Assembly: GCF_014202315.1 (NCBI RefSeq)
Contig: NZ_JACHGN010000032.1
Span: forward strand, 1-64,000
Reading direction: 5' to 3'
DNA: 64,000 nt
Source of the DNA: Thermocatellispora tengchongensis
Lineage (GTDB): Bacteria > Actinomycetota > Actinomycetes > Streptosporangiales > Streptosporangiaceae
Positions 17,748 to 27,298 of this stretch are shown piece by piece. The first letter of the stretch is position 1. Each line of letters starts with the position of its first letter. Position numbers and translations under genes: made by a program. The notes below the pieces were generated by a model that was not told where the DNA came from, made no database searches, and saw only the letters and a program-made list of their open reading frames with translations.

Positions 17748-19505
17748 TCACCGCAGCGGCCTGCCCTCGCGCTGCGAGCGCCGGGCGAGCGGCTCGTACG
17801 CCCGGTCGATGCGCGCCTTCAGCCGGGCCGCGCCGTGGGTGGGCATGCTCCAGCCGCCCTCGATCTGCACCAGCCGGATGCCCGGCGACTCCAGCCAGCG
17901 CAGGATGCACTCGGTCTCCTCGGCGCTGGCGGCCGGGGTGGGCCCCGGGCCGGGCGCGACGGTCTCGGCGGTGGCGACCAGCGCCTCGACGTACGGGGTG
18001 GGGTGCGCGCCCCGCGGCATCACCCCCGCCGCGGCCAGCCGGCCGTAGCGGATGACGTGCAGCTCCCACCCGCCGTCGAAGGCGGGCGCCGCGGCCACCA
18101 GATGCGGGATGCGGGTGAGGCCGCGCAGCCGCTGCATGCGCGCGGCCGTGCGCACGTACGCCGCGAGCCGGTCGCGCTCGGACGCGGCCTCCTCGTAGCG
18201 CTGCTCGACCGACAGCCGCTCCATGCGCGCCTCGACGGCCGTGAACACCATGGCGGCGTCGTGCTCCATCGCCCGCCGCGCGCTCTCGACGTGCAGCGCG
18301 TAGTCGGCCTGGCTCTCACGGCCCTCGCACGGCGCGCCGCAGCGGCCGATCTCGGCCAGCGCGCACGCCGACCGGAGCCTGGTCGCGCTGAGCCGCTCGG
18401 TGCACTGCCGCAGCGGCACCGCCTCGTGCAGGGCCGTGCGGGCGTCCTCGGCCGCGCGGCTGCTGCCGAACGGGCCGAGGTAGGCGGCGTCGTCGGCGCG
18501 CAGCTCGCGCACGATCGACAGGCGGGGGAACGGCTCGTCGGTGAGCTTGAGCCACACCACCTTCTCGGGAAAGCGCGACCTTCGGTTGTAGCGCGGCTTG
18601 GCGGCCCCGATCAGCCGCAGCTCGCGCACCTCGGCCTCCAGCCCGGTCGCGCACACGATCGTGCGCACCCGCTCGGCGATGCCGATCATCTCGCGGATGC
18701 GCGACCTGGTCTCGCCGGCGGTGAAGTAGCTGCGCACCCGGGTGCGCAGGTTGCCGCTCTTGCCGACGTACAGCGCCTCGCCGCGCCGGTCCTCGAACAC
18801 GTAGACCCCCGGCGCGCTGGGCACCGAGTCGGCGAGGTGGCGCTTGCGCTGCTGCTCGGGGGTGGGGGTGCGCACGAAGCTGCGCAGCTCCTCCAGCGTG
18901 TGCACGCCCAGCGAGCCCGCCCGCTCCAGCAGCGCGTGCAGCACGTCGGTGGTGGCCCGCGCGTCGGCCAGCGCCCGGTGGCACGGCTCGGTCGCGGCGC
19001 GGAAGAACCGCGCCAGCGTGCCCAGCTTGCAGTTGGGCACCTCGTCGCGGGTGAGCATGCGCCGGGCGAGGTCGGCGGTGTCGACCACGGGGTTCGCCGG
19101 CGCCGGGTAGCCCAGCGCGGCGCAGGCCGCCTTGATGAACCCGGTGTCGAACGGGGAGTTGTGCGCCACCAGGGTGGCGCCGGTGATGAACTCCAGGAAC
19201 GCCGGCAGCACCGAATCGATCCGCGGGGCCGCCATCACCATCGAGTCGGTGATGCCGGTGAGCACCGAGATGAACGGCGGGATCGGCCCGCCCGGATCGA
19301 CCAGAGTGGCGAACTCGCCCAGCACCTCCCCGCCGCGCACCTTGACCGCGCCGATCTCGGTGATCGCGTGCTCGGCGGGGGAGCCGCCGGTCGTCTCCAG
19401 GTCGAACACCACGAACGTCACCTGGTCGAGCGGTGTGCCCAGCTCGTCCAGCGTGCCCTGAACCGCGATCTCCACGCCCTTGACCTTAGAAGCCGCGACC
19501 GACAT
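17748..19505 (-). CDS. DEDDh exonuclease fused to a UvrC/Cho-type GIY-YIG nuclease
   Basis: 585 residues. The N-terminal part (about 28-195) is a DnaQ-like 3'-5' exonuclease: DLETTG, HNSPFD and HRALADA provide the DEDDh residues. A GIY-YIG domain follows (about 228-310: PGVYVFEDRRGEALYVGKSGNLRTRVRSYF) as in UvrC and Cho, then a UvrB-binding-like segment (about 410-445, RMERLSVEQRYEEAASERDRLAAY). This fusion is widespread in actinobacteria (M. tuberculosis Rv2191 by memory). It is likely a DNA-repair nuclease joining incision with trimming. Promoter and partner genes are not evident; the RAM-domain gene follows after 101 bases. Confidence 0.93.
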   Translation of the reverse strand: MSVAASKVKGVEIAVQGTLDELGTPLDQVTFVVFDLETTGGSPAEHAITEIGAVKVRGGEVLGEFATLVDPGGPIPPFISVLTGITDSMVMAAPRIDSVLPAFLEFITGATLVAHNSPFDTGFIKAACAALGYPAPANPVVDTADLARRMLTRDEVPNCKLGTLARFFRAATEPCHRALADARATTDVLHALLERAGSLGVHTLEELRSFVRTPTPEQQRKRHLADSVPSAPGVYVFEDRRGEALYVGKSGNLRTRVRSYFTAGETRSRIREMIGIAERVRTIVCATGLEAEVRELRLIGAAKPRYNRRSRFPEKVVWLKLTDEPFPRLSIVRELRADDAAYLGPFGSSRAAEDARTALHEAVPLRQCTERLSATRLRSACALAEIGRCGAPCEGRESQADYALHVESARRAMEHDAAMVFTAVEARMERLSVEQRYEEAASERDRLAAYVRTAARMQRLRGLTRIPHLVAAAPAFDGGWELHVIRYGRLAAAGVMPRGAHPTPYVEALVATAETVAPGPGPTPAASAEETECILRWLESPGIRLVQIEGGWSMPTHGAARLKARIDRAYEPLARRSQREGRPLR

Positions 19506-19532
19506 AAATCCCGTGACCCCGCCCCGAGGGCG

Positions 19533-22500
19533 TCAGGCGGGGGACTCGCGCAGGCGGTCCACCCGCACCCGGCGCAGCAGCAGCTCGGCGGTGAGCGCCG
19601 CCGCCGCCAGGGCCGCGAGGAGGGCTAGGACCGCCACCGCCACCAGGGGCAGCGGCGCCGGATCGTACAGCAGGGGCGGGGTGAGCGGGGTGGCGGTGAA
19701 CTGCGGGATGCGCGGCAGGGCCGCCGCCGCGGCGGCCAGGCCCGCGGCCACCCCGGCGAGCATGCCCGCGGCCAGCGTGATGAGCTGCTCCAGCAGCAGG
19801 GCCGCGCGCAGCGCCCGGGGCCGGGCGCCCGCCGCCTCCAGGGCCGCCAGCTCGTACGAGCGCCGCCGCGCCGCCGCGTACAGCGCCAGCACCGCCCGGC
19901 CCAGGGCGAGGACGGCCGCGGCCGGGGCGGCGAGCAGCAGCAGGAACAGCGCGAGCCCCGGCCCCTGGAGCGTGTAGCGGGCCACCAGGTCGGTGTACCT
20001 CGTCGGCTCGAACACCGGCACGCCCTGCCGGGTCAGCGCCGCCCGCACCGCCTCACCGTGCCCCGCCGCCACCCACACCTGGAACTCCGCCTTGGGGTCC
20101 ACCGCGTACGCCGCCCGGTCGGCCAGCTCCAGGTCCACGATCGCCCCCGGCCGGTCCAGGCCGGGCAGCGCGGGGCCGGTGGACACCGCGTCGTACTTCA
20201 CCAGGTACGCCTGGTCGGCCCCCTGGGAGTACCGGCCGTCGAGCTGCCCGTTGACCAGGGCGGGCAGCTCCTCGGGGAACGTCTCGGGGATCGCGCTCAC
20301 GGCGCCGAAGGGCGTCATGGGCAGCGTGAGGCCCTTCGGCCCGGCCTCGGCCGGGCCGCGCCACCGCCCGGGATCGGTCAGGCCCGCGTCCAGCTCCCGC
20401 CACCGGCCGTCCCGGCGTACGGCCAGCTCCCGCACCGGCACGTCCAGCCGCGAGTCGGGCGCGGCGGTGGCGCCGGGGGAGAAGTCCACCTCGCCGCGGA
20501 TCGCGCGCAGCTCGCACACCGCCGTCCGGCAGTCCTTGGGCAGCCCCCACTCCAGCACGGTGCGGGCGGGGTCGAGCAGGCCGAGCGGGATCGAGACGGG
20601 CCGCGGGTGGCCGGGCACCCGGAAGTCGGCGTGCAGCCGCGGCTGCCAGTTCTCCGGGGGCCGCACGCTCCCGATCCGCACCCGGAACCGGTCGCCGGTC
20701 ACCAGGACGCGCGGCGCCATCTCGCGTCCGAGCCGCCCGGCCAGCGTGCTCAGCGGCACCCCCGCCTGGTCCCCGGCGAAGGACGGCCGCCAGTACGCCA
20801 CCCGCGCGAAGCGCGCGGGGTCGGTGGCGAGCATCGCCGCCTGGCCGCCCGGCACGGACAGCACCGGCGCGGCCCGGCTCCCGGACGGGTCGGCCCGCTC
20901 CACCGCCTCCCGGAACTCCTCCAGCGGCATGGCCCCCACCCGCAGCACCGTGTCGGCCCCGTTGTGGGTGCGGGCCACCCGCTCGTAGTTCGCCGAGGTG
21001 ACCGACCAGGCCGCGGTGCCGAACGTGGCCAGGCCGAACGCCGTGCCCAGCACGATCACGCTGCCCGCCGTCGCCGAGCCCCTGGCGATCTGGCGCAGCG
21101 CCAGGAACGGGCCCAGGCCGCCCGACCTGCGGGTCCGGGCGAACAGCGTACGCGCGAGGAGCGGGAGCGCCCGGCAGGCGAGCAGGGCCGCCGCCAGCGC
21201 GACCAGGCCGGGCACCGCGAGGGCGCCCGCCCGCTGTCCCGAGCCCTCGGCGATGACGCCGCCGGTGGCCAGCAGCTCGGCCAGGCCGAGCGCGGTGAGC
21301 GCGAGCACCACGGCGTCCACGATCCAGCCGCGAGCCCGGCGCCGGGGCGCGCCGCGCCACTCCTCCACGACCGGGCGCCGCGCCATCCGCCAGGCGGCGA
21401 TTGCCGCCGCGGCCAGCCCGCCGAGCGGCACCGCCGCGCCCGCCGCGACCGCGCCCGCCGTCACCACCACGGGCGAAGCGCCCTGCGCCGGCAGCAGGCC
21501 GGCCAGCACCGAGCCCGCCGGCCCCGCGGCCAGGGCCAGCCCCGCCGGCAGCGCCGCGGCCAGCAGCACCAGCGGCTCGGCCATCCCGAACCGCCACACC
21601 CGCGCCCGGCCGTGCCCGCGCACCCGCGCCAGCGCGATCTCCGGCGCCCGCGCCGCCACCAGGTCGGAGACGGTCAGGAACAGCAGCAGCCAGCCCAGCG
21701 CCACGAGCTGGGCGATGACGACCAGCGCGGGCACGCCCAGCGTGCCCGTCTGCGCGCGCAGCTCCTCCAGCAGCCGCGGCACGCCGGTGAAGACGAGCAC
21801 CGACCCGCCCGCGGCGATCTCGTCGGCGCGCCGCTGCGCCTCCTCCACGCGGCCGATGTCGGCCCCGGTCACCCGGCGCGGGTCCAGGAACACGATGGCC
21901 GACTCGGTCCAGGCGGCGGTCCCGGTGGCCACCGTGTGGGCCCTGGTCGCGGGCACGGTGAAGAACGGGTCGCCGTTGGTCTCGGTCGCGCCCGCGCTCT
22001 GCGCGAACAGGTTGCGCCCGAACCAGAACGGGTCGTCGATGTCGCCGGGGCGGTACACGCCGACCACGCGCAGCTCCGCCAGCCGCTGCTCGCCGTCCGC
22101 CCCCGGCGGGTCGCTCACCCCGCTCACCCTCACGGTGGAGTCCAGCGGGAACCCCGACGCCGCGCTGACCATGATCTCCTTGGCCGTGCGCGGGCAGCGC
22201 CCCTCGGCCAGGGCCAGGTGCTCGCACTGGCCGTCCTGCCACATCAGCGGGTAGTTGCGGCGGGTGGTCACCTCCGGGCTGACCAGCTCCGCGCCCGGGA
22301 TCGGCGGGTCCAGGAACGGCAGTCCGGCGGTCAGCTTGGCGGTGCGGGCGGCGAGCCCGTCCTCCTCCCGCGTGGTCAGCCGCCAGGCGCGGGTGTCGGG
22401 CGAGGCCGCCTCCAGCGTCGTGCGGGCGAGGATCGTACGCGCGCTGTCCGCGAAGATCGGCCCCGCCGCGGCCGTCGCCACCGACACCGCCGCCACCAGG

Positions 22501-22568
22501 AACACGACCAGCGACAGCCCCCGCCGCTCCCACAGCCCCCGCAGCGTGAGCCCCAGCCCGCCGCTCAC
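19533..22568 (-). CDS. FtsX-like ABC transporter permease
   Basis: 1011 residues from GTG 22568, sharing a GTGA overlap with the second ATPase gene. One N-terminal membrane helix with a large extracytoplasmic MacB-like domain, then helix clusters around 270-470 (four to six helices) and three more near 900-1000, a two-unit FtsX architecture. The hydrophilic region between about 480 and 880 would be a second exported domain. Probably a lipoprotein/peptide export or envelope-stress complex rather than an importer, since there is no solute-binding protein. Very Ala/Arg-rich; repeats of the FtsX core are weak but recognisable (ARAPEIALARVRGHGR; RRRSYELAALEAAGARPRAL). Confidence 0.88.
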   Translation of the reverse strand: MSGGLGLTLRGLWERRGLSLVVFLVAAVSVATAAAGPIFADSARTILARTTLEAASPDTRAWRLTTREEDGLAARTAKLTAGLPFLDPPIPGAELVSPEVTTRRNYPLMWQDGQCEHLALAEGRCPRTAKEIMVSAASGFPLDSTVRVSGVSDPPGADGEQRLAELRVVGVYRPGDIDDPFWFGRNLFAQSAGATETNGDPFFTVPATRAHTVATGTAAWTESAIVFLDPRRVTGADIGRVEEAQRRADEIAAGGSVLVFTGVPRLLEELRAQTGTLGVPALVVIAQLVALGWLLLFLTVSDLVAARAPEIALARVRGHGRARVWRFGMAEPLVLLAAALPAGLALAAGPAGSVLAGLLPAQGASPVVVTAGAVAAGAAVPLGGLAAAAIAAWRMARRPVVEEWRGAPRRRARGWIVDAVVLALTALGLAELLATGGVIAEGSGQRAGALAVPGLVALAAALLACRALPLLARTLFARTRRSGGLGPFLALRQIARGSATAGSVIVLGTAFGLATFGTAAWSVTSANYERVARTHNGADTVLRVGAMPLEEFREAVERADPSGSRAAPVLSVPGGQAAMLATDPARFARVAYWRPSFAGDQAGVPLSTLAGRLGREMAPRVLVTGDRFRVRIGSVRPPENWQPRLHADFRVPGHPRPVSIPLGLLDPARTVLEWGLPKDCRTAVCELRAIRGEVDFSPGATAAPDSRLDVPVRELAVRRDGRWRELDAGLTDPGRWRGPAEAGPKGLTLPMTPFGAVSAIPETFPEELPALVNGQLDGRYSQGADQAYLVKYDAVSTGPALPGLDRPGAIVDLELADRAAYAVDPKAEFQVWVAAGHGEAVRAALTRQGVPVFEPTRYTDLVARYTLQGPGLALFLLLLAAPAAAVLALGRAVLALYAAARRRSYELAALEAAGARPRALRAALLLEQLITLAAGMLAGVAAGLAAAAAALPRIPQFTATPLTPPLLYDPAPLPLVAVAVLALLAALAAAALTAELLLRRVRVDRLRESPA

Positions 22569-23458
22569 GGCCGCTCCCCGTCGCCGGGATGACCGGTGCC
22601 GTCCACGCGCCGCAACGCCACGCCGTCCTCCAGGGCCTCGATCCTGGCCATCGTCCCCGGCGGCAGCAGCTCGTGGTACTCGGGCGGGAGCTGCACCGCG
22701 CCCTCGCGGCCGACCACGACGAAGTCCTCGCCGTGCCTGCCCTCCGCGCCGACCCGGCCGTCGCGGATCGTGACCGTGCGGTCCAGGGCCGCGCCCACCG
22801 CCGGGTCGTGCGTGACCACCACGACGGTCGCCCCCGTCTCGGCCGCGGTCTCCTTGATCAGCTCGATCACGGCCCGGCCGGAGGCGGCGTCGAGCTGGCT
22901 GGTGGGCTCGTCGGCGAGCAGCAGCCGGGGCCGGTTGGCCAGCGCCACGGCGACCGCGAGCCGCTGCTGCTCACCGCCGGACATCCGGCCCGCCCGCGTA
23001 CGGGCCACCGGGCCGCCGAGCGAGACCCGCTCCAGCAGCTCGGCCGCCCGGTCGCGCTCACGCCGCCCCGGCCACCCGCGCCCGCGGGCCGCCCGCCCCG
23101 CCCGCTGCGCGAACGCGATGTTCTGCGCCGGGGTCGCGTACGGGATCAGGTTGCGCGCCGGATTCTGCAGCACCACGCCGATCTCCGCCGCCCGCAGCCG
23201 GTCCAGGGCCCGCGGCGCGAGCCGGCCCAGGTCCACGCCGTGCACCCGGAGCCGTCCGGCGCTGGGCCGCATCAGCCCCGCCATCAGCCACAGCAGCGTG
23301 GACTTCCCGGCGCCGGAGGGCCCCAGCAGCGCCACGCTCTCGCCCGGGTCCACCACCAGGTCCACATCGCGCAGCGCGACCACCTCGGTCTCGCGCGACC
23401 GGTAGATCCGCACCAGACCGTCGCAGCGGACCGCCGGGGGCCGGGGCGCCGCGGTCAC
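22565..23458 (-). CDS. ABC transporter ATP-binding protein (LolD/MacB class)
   Basis: 297 residues from GTG 23458, overlapping the stop of the preceding ATPase by GTGA. Walker A GPSGAGKST (47-55), Q-loop VVLQNPARN, signature MSGGEQQR (159-166), Walker B LLLADEPTSQLD, H-loop VVTHDP. A C-terminal extension of about 60 residues (from about 237) ends with EDGVALRRVDGT and has no recognised domain. Works with the FtsX permease; two different ATPases in one operon suggests a heterodimer. Confidence 0.92.
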   Translation of the reverse strand: MTAAPRPPAVRCDGLVRIYRSRETEVVALRDVDLVVDPGESVALLGPSGAGKSTLLWLMAGLMRPSAGRLRVHGVDLGRLAPRALDRLRAAEIGVVLQNPARNLIPYATPAQNIAFAQRAGRAARGRGWPGRRERDRAAELLERVSLGGPVARTRAGRMSGGEQQRLAVAVALANRPRLLLADEPTSQLDAASGRAVIELIKETAAETGATVVVVTHDPAVGAALDRTVTIRDGRVGAEGRHGEDFVVVGREGAVQLPPEYHELLPPGTMARIEALEDGVALRRVDGTGHPGDGERP

Positions 23459-24120
23459 GCGCCCACCTCCGCGGGGCTCAGCGGGCTGGCCGCCGAGCGC
23501 AGCTCGATCACGCGGTCGCACCGTTCGGCCACCTCCGGGTCGTGGGTGGCCACCACGAGCGCCGCCCCGCGCCGGGCCGCCGCCACCAGCTCGTCCAGCA
23601 CGATCGCGCGGTGGACGCCGTCCTGCTCGGCCGTGGGCTCGTCGGCCAGCAGCACCCGCGGCGCGAGCGCGAGCGCCCTGGCCACGGCCACGCGCTGCTG
23701 CTGGCCGCCGGACAGCTCCTCGATCAGGTGGTCGGCGTGCCCGCCCAGCCGCATCCGCTCCAGCGCCGCGGCGGCCTCGCTCATCGCCTCCCTCGGTGTG
23801 CGCCCGGCCGCGCGCAGCGCCACCTCGACGTTCTCGGCCGCGGTGAGCAGGGTGAGCAGCCCGTACGACTGGAAGACCAGCGCCAGCCGGGATCGCAGCG
23901 AGGGGTCGTCGGCGAGCGGCACCCCGTCCACCCGCACCTGGCCGGCCGCGGGCCGCAGCAGCCCGGCGAGCGTGGTGAGCAGGGTGGTCTTGCCCGACCC
24001 CGACGGGCCGGTGAGCGCGACCCGCTCCCCGGCCGCCACCGCGAGGTCGAAGTCGCGCACCACCTCGCGGTCGCCCGCCCGGCAGGTGAGGGACCGGCAT
24101 GACAGTGCTGGCTCGGGCAT
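23455..24120 (-). CDS. ABC transporter ATP-binding protein (LolD class)
   Basis: 221 residues from ATG 24120, which has GGAGG at good spacing; an upstream in-frame ATG at 24165 lacks this. Walker A GPSGSGKTT, Q-loop LVFQSYGLL, signature LSGGQQQR, Walker B VLLADEPTAEQD (the D-loop reads EQD instead of the usual LD), H-loop VATHDP. First gene of a three-gene operon with a second ATPase and a large FtsX permease, all joined by 4-base overlaps. Confidence 0.92.
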   Translation of the reverse strand: MPEPALSCRSLTCRAGDREVVRDFDLAVAAGERVALTGPSGSGKTTLLTTLAGLLRPAAGQVRVDGVPLADDPSLRSRLALVFQSYGLLTLLTAAENVEVALRAAGRTPREAMSEAAAALERMRLGGHADHLIEELSGGQQQRVAVARALALAPRVLLADEPTAEQDGVHRAIVLDELVAAARRGAALVVATHDPEVAERCDRVIELRSAASPLSPAEVGA

Positions 24121-24326
24121 CCACGGCCTCCGTCCTGCGCCCTTTCCCCTACCTAGCCGCGGCAAGATCGCCGGATCGTGTGGAGGGGGTCACGAAACCG
24201 TCACGATCCCCCTTCCGGCGGTAGCTGTGTGTAACGAGAAGGACACTGCTGCACAGGGTGACTGTGTGACTACAGTACGTGGCGAACGGGCCGCGACCAC
24301 GGCCCCGAGGAACCTGGAGAGGCTAC

Positions 24327-24776
24327 ATGCCACGTATCGGCAGCAGGATCGCCACCCTGGCGGCGGTCGTGATGCTCGCCCTGACGGCCGTCGCCGCGCC
24401 CGCGAGCGCGCAGCGGAGCGCCGCCGCGGTGGAGGCGTACTTCGAGTTCCACTACCCGCCCGCCCCGGACCGGTTCGTCGTCAAGCTCACCGATCCGGCC
24501 GCGATCCAGCACGCCAGAGACCTGGTCAGCGGCGCCACGGAGGACCGTCCGCACATCGTGGGCAGGATCGTGAAGCGCCCGGCCCCGTACAACCGCCCGT
24601 GGAGCTACCACCTCGACCCCGGCACCGTGCAGTTCTTCGACTACGCCATCGAGGTCTGCGACGCGAGCATCCGCTACGTCGAGGACCATCTCGACGAGGC
24701 GGGCGGCGCGTTCCTGCCCGGCCTGGTCTGGTGCCCGTGGGGCTCGCAGCTGATCCGCGAGGTGCCCGCCCCGTAA
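24327..24776 (+). CDS. Secreted BP74-like protein
   Basis: 149 residues from ATG 24327 (GGAGAGG upstream). A signal peptide ends AAPASA-Q. The mature part, about 120 residues ([29 protein letters not shown]..), resembles the BP74 N-terminal domain first described in a Dictyostelium calmodulin-binding protein and found in scattered secreted bacterial proteins. Two cysteines (in EVCDAS and VWCPWGS) could form a disulfide. Role unknown. The final 103 bases overlap the convergent YdbT gene in antisense. Confidence 0.75.
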   Translation: MPRIGSRIATLAAVVMLALTAVAAPASAQRSAAAVEAYFEFHYPPAPDRFVVKLTDPAAIQHARDLVSGATEDRPHIVGRIVKRPAPYNRPWSYHLDPGTVQFFDYAIEVCDASIRYVEDHLDEAGGAFLPGLVWCPWGSQLIREVPAP

Positions 24777-26494
24777 CCACCGGGCTCGTCCGTGGCCTGC
24801 TCGGGGAGGAGGGGCCCGAGCAGGCCGGGCACGGCGCGGTCGGCGAGCGCGAGCGCGTCGGCCGGGGCGGCGTCCAGCACGGAGTACACACCCCGTCCGG
24901 CCGCCGTCGTGGCCCGCACCGTCATCAGCCCGGCCCGCCGCTGGAAGACGCTCTGCTCGATCTTCCACCCGATGATGCCCGTCCGGTCCAGCGCGGTCGT
25001 GCGCCGCACGACCGCGCCCGAGCGGGCCAGCAGGTGCCGCGAGGTGAGCCCGTGCCCCAGCGACCGGTACGCCACGGCGGCGAGCCCCCATCCCGCCAGG
25101 AGCACGGCCACGGCCACCCCGGCCGCCGCCCACCGGGCCGTGCCCGCGCTGAGCAGCCGGTCCAACCCGAACGCGCCGGAGGCGTGCACCCCCAGCACCA
25201 CCGCGCCCGCGGCGCCGGCCACCGGCCACGCCCACCGCGCGCGCCGCCGCCGCGCCGCCACCGGATGCCCGCGCAGCCCGCCTTCCCCCGGCAGCGCGCC
25301 CGGCCCCGGCACCCCGGGCGGCGAGATCTCGCGCGCGATGCGGTGGGCCTCGGCGAGCGGCACGGGCGGGGTGAGGGCGTCGGCCGACTCCGACTCGCCC
25401 GCCCCCGCCTCGCGCAAACCGGTGGCGACCGCGGTCACCCGGGCGCCGCCGCCCAGACGCAGCAGCAGGGGCTCGGCGATCTGCACCCCGCGCAGGCGGC
25501 TCTCGGCGAGCGTGACCGACCGCTTGGTGAGCAGGCCGCGGCGCAGCAGCAGGGTGCCGCCGGGCTCGCGGTCCAGGCGGTAGCGCCACCACGACTCCAC
25601 GAACATCAGCAGCGCGCCGGCCACCCCGACCAGCAGGTTCGCGAGCACGCCCAGCGTGATGAGCAGCCACGGCGGCCACGCGGCCAGCCCGCGCCACACC
25701 CCCTCGAACCGGTCCGGGTCGAGCACGTCCTGGAACAGGTCCACGCCCACCACGTCCAGCGCCTTGTACGCCACGCCGAGCAGCGCGCCGCCGCCGACGA
25801 AGCTCCACACGGTCAGCGGGGCCAGCCTGATCCACCCCCACGCCAGCGACGCGATCGGCACGGTGCCGGGGCCGGCGGGGGAGGAGGCGCCATCGGCGGA
25901 GTACGCGGTCCCGGGGGAGCGCGCGGCATCGGGGCGCGCGGCCCCGGGCGCGCGATCCGGCGCGTGCAGAAGCAACGCCCGCAGCCGCTCCGCCTCACGC
26001 CGCGAGATCGGGTCGAGGCTCAGCTCCGACGCGCCCTCGCCCGCGTGCTCGCCGGTGCCGATCTTGAGCACCGCGAGGCCGAGCACCCGGCGTACGGGGT
26101 CGGCGGTGACGTCCGCCGTACGCACCCGCTCGCGTGGCACCGACCGGTGCCGCCGCTGGACCACGCCCGAGCGCAGCTCGACCCGCTCGCCGGTCACCCG
26201 GTACTCCGTGGCCCGCCACCTGAGCACGTCGTACACCACCGCGCCGGCCAGGATCAGCAGCGCCGCCCCCGCGCACGCCGCCACGATCAGCTCCACGGCC
26301 ACGCCGGCGCCGGTCATGCCGCGCACGATGGCCACCGCCACGGGCGTGGCCACCGCCAGCGAGTACGCCGCCGCCACCGCGTGCGACCGCCGCTCCAGCC
26401 GCCGCCACCCATCCGGCACCGTTCCGGCCACCTCTTCGGCCCCGGCCGGCAGGGTCACGTCGCCGGTGCCGTCCGCTCGCCGTGGGGTCGTCAC
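24674..26494 (-). CDS. YdbT-like membrane protein with bacterial PH domains
   Basis: 606 residues from GTG 26494, in a GTGA overlap with the YdbS-like gene. Repeated units of paired membrane helices followed by a bPH2 domain: (helices about 40-90, domain 95-170), (helices 205-275, domain 280-350), (helices 430-480, domain 480-560). The consensus [27 protein letters not shown] shows the PH_2 start. YdbS/YdbT pairs confer resistance to certain antimicrobials in Bacillus; the molecular role is unknown. The last 34 codons run antisense through the BP74 gene, so the C-terminal tail ([16 protein letters not shown]..) may be non-conserved. Confidence 0.85.
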   Translation of the reverse strand: MTTPRRADGTGDVTLPAGAEEVAGTVPDGWRRLERRSHAVAAAYSLAVATPVAVAIVRGMTGAGVAVELIVAACAGAALLILAGAVVYDVLRWRATEYRVTGERVELRSGVVQRRHRSVPRERVRTADVTADPVRRVLGLAVLKIGTGEHAGEGASELSLDPISRREAERLRALLLHAPDRAPGAARPDAARSPGTAYSADGASSPAGPGTVPIASLAWGWIRLAPLTVWSFVGGGALLGVAYKALDVVGVDLFQDVLDPDRFEGVWRGLAAWPPWLLITLGVLANLLVGVAGALLMFVESWWRYRLDREPGGTLLLRRGLLTKRSVTLAESRLRGVQIAEPLLLRLGGGARVTAVATGLREAGAGESESADALTPPVPLAEAHRIAREISPPGVPGPGALPGEGGLRGHPVAARRRRARWAWPVAGAAGAVVLGVHASGAFGLDRLLSAGTARWAAAGVAVAVLLAGWGLAAVAYRSLGHGLTSRHLLARSGAVVRRTTALDRTGIIGWKIEQSVFQRRAGLMTVRATTAAGRGVYSVLDAAPADALALADRAVPGLLGPLLPEQATDEPGGYGAGTSRISCEPHGHQTRPGRNAPPASSRWSST

Positions 26495-26973
26495 GTCGCA
26501 TCCCCGGGGGTCGCCTGGGTGATCAGGGTGAGGCGTTCGGCCAGTTCGGCGGCGAGGTGGTGGTCCAACGCCTCGATCTTGACCGGGCCGGCCGCCGACG
26601 CCGTGGTGACGGTGACGTCGGACAGGCCGAACAGCCGCTGCACCGGCCCGCGGGCGGTGTCCACCGTCTGGATGCGCGACATCGGCGCGATCCGCCAGGT
26701 GCGCACGATCCACCCGGACCTGGTGTACACGGCGTCCTCGGTCACCTCCCACCGCGACATCCGGTAGTAGGCGCGCGGCACGACGACGACCAGGGCCAGG
26801 CAGAGCACGGCGAAGGCGGCCACCAGCAGGCCGAGCCACAGCGGACGGTCGGTCAGCGTGACGTACGCGACGGCGGCGCCGCCCGCCGCGGGCACGCCGA
26901 GCAGCGCGCAGTGCACCGTCCACCAGCCCACGGCCCGCGGGTCGGGAAGGTTGCGCGGGGGACGCGGCTCCAT
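26491..26973 (-). CDS. YdbS-like membrane protein with one bacterial PH domain
   Basis: 160 residues from ATG 26973 (AGAGGAC upstream). Two membrane helices (about 18-38 and 44-64) then a PH_2 domain (YYRMSRWEVTEDAVYTRSGWIVRTWRIAPMSRIQTVDTARGP), which is the classic YdbS layout. Co-translated with the larger YdbT protein. A 69-residue membrane protein is encoded five bases upstream, making a three-gene membrane operon. Confidence 0.88.
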   Translation of the reverse strand: MEPRPPRNLPDPRAVGWWTVHCALLGVPAAGGAAVAYVTLTDRPLWLGLLVAAFAVLCLALVVVVPRAYYRMSRWEVTEDAVYTRSGWIVRTWRIAPMSRIQTVDTARGPVQRLFGLSDVTVTTASAAGPVKIEALDHHLAAELAERLTLITQATPGDAT

Positions 26974-26978
26974 GTCCT

Positions 26979-27188
26979 CTAGCCCTTCTTCTCCCGCGTG
27001 CGGCCCAGCCCCGTCAGCACGAAGCCGGCGAGCAGGACGGCCACGCTCGCCGGGATCTCCCACCCGTCGAGGAAGCCGATGTGGTTCACCGCGAACCAGC
27101 TCGGCGAGTCGCCGAACAGGTTGTTGAGCACGCCGCCCGCGCCCTGCACGATCAGCAGGACGCCGAGCACCTCCGCGAGTCCTCTCAT
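26979..27188 (-). CDS. Small membrane protein of unknown function
   Basis: 69 residues from ATG 27188; a longer frame to 27275 begins with Arg-rich sequence and is less likely. Two hydrophobic segments (about 3-22 and 42-60) separated by GDSPSWFAVNHIGFLDGWEI, ending in a positive tail RTREKKG, so both termini probably face the cytoplasm. It ends five bases before the YdbS gene. Not recognised beyond that. Confidence 0.7.
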   Translation of the reverse strand: MRGLAEVLGVLLIVQGAGGVLNNLFGDSPSWFAVNHIGFLDGWEIPASVAVLLAGFVLTGLGRTREKKG

Positions 27189-27298
27189 GCCGTCCAGCGT
27201 GGCCGGGCGGGCCGGGCGGCGGCGTCGGCCGGAGGTCGAGCGGGACATCGACTTTGGTCGCTGTCCGCTGGTCACGCGAGGCCGTAATCTCGGGAGAC

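Noticed and set aside
17748-19505. A full UvrC gene
   Set aside because: It has the GIY-YIG and a UvrB-binding-like segment but lacks the C-terminal RNase H-like and HhH domains and carries a DEDDh exonuclease at the N-terminus instead.
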